A stretch of DNA of 64,000 bases, taken from NCBI RefSeq assembly GCF_050717635.1, contig NZ_JBOITO010000031.1, forward strand, positions 62,001-126,000. Reading direction: 5' to 3'. Positions 59,918-64,000 of the stretch are shown here, piece after piece. A model generated the notes under the pieces. That model saw only the letters and a program-made list of their open reading frames with translations, was not told where the DNA came from and did not search any database. This DNA is from Clostridium_AD sp050717635. GTDB lineage: Bacteria > Bacillota > Clostridia > Clostridiales > Clostridiaceae. Made by a program: the position numbers and the translations under genes. Position 1 is the stretch's first letter, and each line of letters starts with the position of its first letter.

Positions 59918-62422
59918 TTACTTTAACTTGAGAGTCAATATCTTTTTAGCACTAACTTCAATACTCCCGGTAATTAATTTCTCTTCTTCCTCTAGCAAGT
60001 TAGTTTCATATATTTCCTTCCAAAAACAATCTATATGCAATAGTTCTACTTGTTCTTTGGGATTATATAATCTTAAAATCACTTCATCTTTGCTATTTTT
60101 ATAGAAAGCTGAAATAATAATGTTTTTATTATCTAAAATCAATATATTTTCCAAAGCATTTTCTATATCATTCCCTTGAAAAACTACAGGTTTAATTCTT
60201 ATTTTTTTCGCCTCAAAAGGAACATTATCTTCAAAAGTAATTGCATAATTAAAGCTGTTTTTACCTAAACACTGTGCATCTGGTGTTGCCATATTAGGGC
60301 CTGCACCTCCGCCTCTAGTTCTAAAATCATCTCTAGATAACCATCCCACACTCCTCATTACAGTTAGGTACACTGCATCTTTAAAATTCCCATAATTTGA
60401 AACTTCAACTTCTTGAAGCCCTGTATGGATTATTCCAAATTCATTTTTTATATAAGCATAACTATCCGTTGGATGTGTATTAACTCTTACTTCACTCTGC
60501 TTTTCTGCGTCATATGTAATATTTTCTAAGGGTACTCTTTCTACATTATCAAAACTAACATCTGTATAAAATTTTTTAACCCCTTTACATAGTGGAAACA
60601 CTATTCTTAGTCTCTGATCTTTAGCTTTATTATTTATTTCTGTTGTAAATTCTACTGTTTTACTATTCCCTAATATTCTAATTGTAGATTTAATCTCAGT
60701 AATAACTTTTTTTAAACTCTGCCCATTTCTATGTTCGTCTAAGCTTTCAGGTTGCTCTAAATTATATATAACCACTAACTCTTGAGTCACATCATTAATA
60801 ATTATATTATTAACGCCCACAAAATTTGCTGTGCTTACACAATCATTAATAGGTGGTGAATAAGTATATTCATCTCCTGCATCTAAAGAACTCACAAACA
60901 TATTTGTATTTTCGTATAATTTGTTATTTTGCTTATTTAATATATCTACATAACCTTTACTATTAATACTAACTTTAACATATGAATTTTCTAAAAATGA
61001 CTTACGATATATTTCTTCTTCTTTTTTAATATCATTAACAATATTATACTCAGTAAAGCCCATGCCCTTAAAATTTGATTTTAAAGCAACCTTAAATTGG
61101 TGTACTTCATACCAATTTGGCTCTAGATCAACATCAGCTAAAAATATTTGTTTGTTTTCACTGCTTAGAATTTCCATGGTTATATATTTATTACGGATAT
61201 CCGTAATTTTGAAGTTTTCAATATTTGTTGGTAAATTTAATATTGCTTCTACTACCCCTTCATACTTATAAGGAAGTGGATTAAATATATAAATTTTATT
61301 ATTATCTATAGGCTTACTTTTTATAATTTCCTTGGCTGCATAATGCTTAATTGATTCAAGCATATCATTTATTTTCACATTACGTGTTTCCATTTCACTA
61401 TGAACACTATCTATACTACATCCACAGATACTATCGTGGGGATGATTTTTTAAAAGCGACTTCCATGTATGATGAAGAAATTTATATTTATATTTATTTG
61501 TTACAATACTCTTAATTAACTCTAGAGGTTCAGCTATATGAGTCAATTTATCTTCTAGCTGTCCATTTTGTTTTTTTAAGTAACTTCTGCTTGATGCAAC
61601 ATTTGGTAATATGTATGCTTTTCTTTCATCTCTTTGTTCACCATAGATTATTTCCACAAAAGAACTATTATCTAATCTAGAAATATACTCTTTTAAGTTT
61701 GTCTGCTCTATTACTATATCTAAATCACTTTCTAGCTTCGTTAATCTATCATTTAAATTTTCATGCGGAATTAAATGATCTGCGCCGTTTAAAAGTAATA
61801 ATTCTTCACTATCAGTAAACTTTTGAATTTTATCTAAATATATTTCTAACCTTTTGGTATAGTCATCATAGGTTAAAAAGTGATTATAATATCCTTCCCA
61901 TAGTGGAAGAATTATAGCTTTAATTTCAGTATGATCACTGCCCTCAAAAATCACTTCGCTACTTTTAGAATGTACCCCTCTAAATAACAATGCACAGTCT
62001 ATATTAAGGCCTTTAAATATCTGTGGTAATTGCCCTATATGACCAAAGGTATCTGGTAGATATCCAACAAAATCTTTTTTACCATATTGCGCTGAAATAT
62101 CTGTTCCTATTTTTAAGTTTCTTATTATGCTTTCTCCGCTAACCAAAAATTCATCAGGCAAAACATACCACGGACCAACGTCAATTCTTCCAGATTTAAT
62201 ATAATTAATAAGCTTTTTATATTCACCATCTTCTAAAACTTCTGCTAAATCTTCTAAAATAACTGTTTGTCCATCTAACATAAAACTTTTGAATTGACCA
62301 TTATCTAATCCTTTAACAATTAATTCTATTCCTTTAATTAATTTTCCTCTAAAGGTCTCAAAACTTTCATACCATTCTCTGTCCCAATGTGTATGATTTA
62401 TTATATTCAATCTTTTAGTCAT
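59918..62422 (-). CDS. GH38 alpha-mannosidase
   Basis: 834 residues. INHTHWDREWYESFETFRGK at residues 8-27 holds the zinc His and Asp of GH38; the nucleophile region lies in VGYLPDTFGHIGQLPQIF (Asp of PDTFGH), and HPHDSICGCSIDSVHSEMET provides the third zinc-site residues. The C-terminal half is beta-rich as in MngB-like cytoplasmic enzymes. No signal peptide, so it acts on imported mannosides. AAAGGAG precedes the ATG. It follows the transporter genes by 22 bases and forms the core of the operon. Confidence 0.92.
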   Translation of the reverse strand: MTKRLNIINHTHWDREWYESFETFRGKLIKGIELIVKGLDNGQFKSFMLDGQTVILEDLAEVLEDGEYKKLINYIKSGRIDVGPWYVLPDEFLVSGESIIRNLKIGTDISAQYGKKDFVGYLPDTFGHIGQLPQIFKGLNIDCALLFRGVHSKSSEVIFEGSDHTEIKAIILPLWEGYYNHFLTYDDYTKRLEIYLDKIQKFTDSEELLLLNGADHLIPHENLNDRLTKLESDLDIVIEQTNLKEYISRLDNSSFVEIIYGEQRDERKAYILPNVASSRSYLKKQNGQLEDKLTHIAEPLELIKSIVTNKYKYKFLHHTWKSLLKNHPHDSICGCSIDSVHSEMETRNVKINDMLESIKHYAAKEIIKSKPIDNNKIYIFNPLPYKYEGVVEAILNLPTNIENFKITDIRNKYITMEILSSENKQIFLADVDLEPNWYEVHQFKVALKSNFKGMGFTEYNIVNDIKKEEEIYRKSFLENSYVKVSINSKGYVDILNKQNNKLYENTNMFVSSLDAGDEYTYSPPINDCVSTANFVGVNNIIINDVTQELVVIYNLEQPESLDEHRNGQSLKKVITEIKSTIRILGNSKTVEFTTEINNKAKDQRLRIVFPLCKGVKKFYTDVSFDNVERVPLENITYDAEKQSEVRVNTHPTDSYAYIKNEFGIIHTGLQEVEVSNYGNFKDAVYLTVMRSVGWLSRDDFRTRGGGAGPNMATPDAQCLGKNSFNYAITFEDNVPFEAKKIRIKPVVFQGNDIENALENILILDNKNIIISAFYKNSKDEVILRLYNPKEQVELLHIDCFWKEIYETNLLEEEEKLITGSIEVSAKKILTLKLK

Positions 62423-62444
62423 ACCTATCGCTCCTTTATACTTT

Positions 62445-63284
62445 TTATTCCTTTACACCGCCAGCAGTAGCGCCTTCCATGAAATACTTCTGCGTTGCAA
62501 TGAAAAAAATAATTATCGGTATCATAGATAATACTGCTCCAGCTGCTATTAGTCTCCAATCTGTAGCAAATGTACCCTGCAAATCCATAACTCCCAGGGG
62601 TAGAGTATATTTACTCTTATCACTTAATACTAATAGCGGCCAAAGAAAATCTCCCCATGAATTAACAAATGTAAATATGGCCAACGTGGCAATAAATGGT
62701 TTTATTAATGGTAATAAAATTTTATACCAAATCTGAAATGCATTGCAACCATCAATATATGCTGCTTCTTCTATAGAAACGGGTATTGTAAGAAACGCTT
62801 GCCTTATTAAAAATATTCCAAAGGCTGTTACTGCAAATGGTAATATCACTCCCGGATAGCTGTTTTTTAATCCAATTTTAGATATTAAAACAAATATAGG
62901 AATCATTGTAACCTGGATTGGAATCATCATTGTACTTAAAATCCCAGTAAAAATTATATCTTTCCCCTTAAACTTCATTCTAGCCAATGGATAAGCTGCA
63001 AGGCACGCTAGTACAACGTTTAAAACAACTTGAACCAATGCTATTATCACACTATTAATAAGATATGTCATAAAGGGTATTGTTTTGAATACTGACTTCA
63101 TGCTTTCAAGTGTAGGATGCCTTGGAAGTAGATCCGGCGGAAACTTAAATAAATTTTCTGTAGATGATTTTAATGCTGTGGATAAAAGCCACAAAAAAGG
63201 ACCCACAGATACAATTAATAAAACTATTAATATGGTATATAGTATAACTTTTTCTTTAAATTTAATCTTTATACCTGAATTCAT
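62445..63284 (-). CDS. carbohydrate ABC transporter permease (MalG type)
   Basis: 279 residues, six membrane segments. N-terminal SVGPFLWLLSTALKSSTENL is typical of MalG-type proteins; the EAA loop is seen in IEEAAYIDGCNAFQIWYKIL with LPLIKP; the C terminus QKYFMEGATAGGVKE is a common ending of this family. It partners with the next permease; the sugar-binding protein and ATPase are outside the window. Confidence 0.93.
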   Translation of the reverse strand: MNSGIKIKFKEKVILYTILIVLLIVSVGPFLWLLSTALKSSTENLFKFPPDLLPRHPTLESMKSVFKTIPFMTYLINSVIIALVQVVLNVVLACLAAYPLARMKFKGKDIIFTGILSTMMIPIQVTMIPIFVLISKIGLKNSYPGVILPFAVTAFGIFLIRQAFLTIPVSIEEAAYIDGCNAFQIWYKILLPLIKPFIATLAIFTFVNSWGDFLWPLLVLSDKSKYTLPLGVMDLQGTFATDWRLIAAGAVLSMIPIIIFFIATQKYFMEGATAGGVKE

Positions 63285-63294
63285 ATCTTCACCC

Positions 63295-64000
63295 CTATTG
63301 TACTTTTTTATCTGAAATTTTTATACTTATTATTGAAAAAACTAATAAAATTAAGAATAATATTACTCCCACCGCACTAGCATATCCCATTTCCAGTTGT
63401 GAGAATGCCCGTTCATACAAATAATAAACTACGGTCTTAGTGCTGTTAAACGGCCCGCCACCTGTCATAATATAAATTTCATCAAACACTTTCATAGCAG
63501 CCATGGAAGACATTACAGCAACTATAGCCATTGATGGAGCAAGTAGTGGGAAAGTAATAAAGAGGTGTTTTTTTAGTCCTGAGGCTCCGTCTATTTCTGC
63601 AGCCTCCCATATATCTTGTGATATTGCTTGAAGTCCTGATAGATAAATAACCATATAATATCCAATACCCTTCCATATAGTAACTATCATAACTGAATAA
63701 AGCGCAGTATTTTTAGATGTTAAAAAGGGTATAGGTTTTTTAATAATATGTAAAATATTTACTAGTAAGTAATTTAAAAGTCCAGAATCAGCATATATCC
63801 ATTTCCAAGCTATCCCCGCAACAACCATGCTTGTTATAACCGGCAAATAATAAGATGCTCTAAAAAATTTAATACCCTTTAGTTTACTATTAACTAAAAT
63901 AGCAACAAATACAGGTAGTACTACTAAAGTAGGAACAACAATAATAAAATATAATACTGTATTTTTTAGTGCAGCAAGAAAAGCTTTATCTTTTATTATA
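63295..64000 (-). CDS. carbohydrate ABC transporter permease (MalF/UgpA type), 5' end outside window
   Basis: The frame stays open to the window edge; 235 codons are visible, ending SIISIKISDKKVQ. Before the first apparent start the translation already reads AFLAALKNTVLYFIIVVPTL, a membrane helix, so the true start lies beyond 64,000. The EAA loop is WEAAEIDGASGLKKHLFITF, and the MTGGGPFNSTKTVVYYLYER loop is typical of this family. Gap of 10 bases to the second permease. Confidence 0.92.
   Translation of the reverse strand, partial: IIKDKAFLAALKNTVLYFIIVVPTLVVLPVFVAILVNSKLKGIKFFRASYYLPVITSMVVAGIAWKWIYADSGLLNYLLVNILHIIKKPIPFLTSKNTALYSVMIVTIWKGIGYYMVIYLSGLQAISQDIWEAAEIDGASGLKKHLFITFPLLAPSMAIVAVMSSMAAMKVFDEIYIMTGGGPFNSTKTVVYYLYERAFSQLEMGYASAVGVILFLILLVFSIISIKISDKKVQ

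Overview
The window is AT-rich, with short intergenic gaps, strong AGGAGG-type ribosome binding sites and frequent TTG/GTG starts. Its gene content (exosporium collagen-like proteins, BclB-type domain, electron-confurcating lactate dehydrogenase genes) points to an anaerobic endospore-forming Firmicute, most likely a Clostridium. No tRNA, rRNA, CRISPR array, insertion sequence or phage gene was seen.

Layout. (1) 1-20,978: glycan and spore-surface genes. They comprise the end of a putative UDP-N-acetyl-L-quinovosamine pathway (1-1,323), several large multidomain glycosyltransferases, small beta-rich surface proteins, and one leftward operon (11,518-19,899). That operon holds rfbF, rfbG, an SDR, a thiamine-diphosphate enzyme, a GT2/DUF4422 protein, rfbH and a GT2: a CDP-3,6-dideoxyhexose pathway with an acetolactate-synthase-like enzyme, as in yersiniose synthesis. 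A divergent rfbA/rmlA follows. (2) 21,064-32,289: collagen-like proteins. These are a BclA-like protein, two giant proteins with a jelly-roll domain at the N terminus followed by Gly-X-Thr collagen, and a free-standing copy of one C-terminal domain. (3) 32,548-48,403: a cysteine desulfurase-like enzyme, a propeller/coiled-coil protein, two Cys-containing paralogues, a DUF3343 protein, a 3,272-residue DUF11 repeat protein and a small surface protein. (4) 48,544-55,833: a lactate operon (GntR regulator, EtfB, EtfA with an iron-sulfur domain, FAD-linked dehydrogenase, lactate permease, LarA racemase). (5) 55,893-64,000: a mannoside-type glycan use operon (two ABC permeases, GH38, DUF4127, ROK kinase, RpiR regulator, alpha/beta hydrolase), cut by the window edge.

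How it fits together. None of the surface proteins in regions 1-3 has a visible signal peptide or sortase signal. Twelve upstream sites share the form AC-N15/17-CATAnnnTA (or TG at the end), the pattern of mother-cell sigma-K promoters. The simplest reading is that regions 1-3 are one late-sporulation island: mother-cell-made exosporium proteins, plus the nucleotide sugars and glycosyltransferases that could decorate the Thr residues of the collagen repeats. Regions 4-5 are vegetative catabolic operons with no obvious link to it.

The only stretch over 300 bases without an intact gene is 27,880-28,244. It holds a promoter, a 5' stem-loop, a terminator and the last codons of a decayed BclA-like gene. 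It is the second copy of a segmental duplication (27,452-28,190 and 30,925-31,663, constant offset 3,473).
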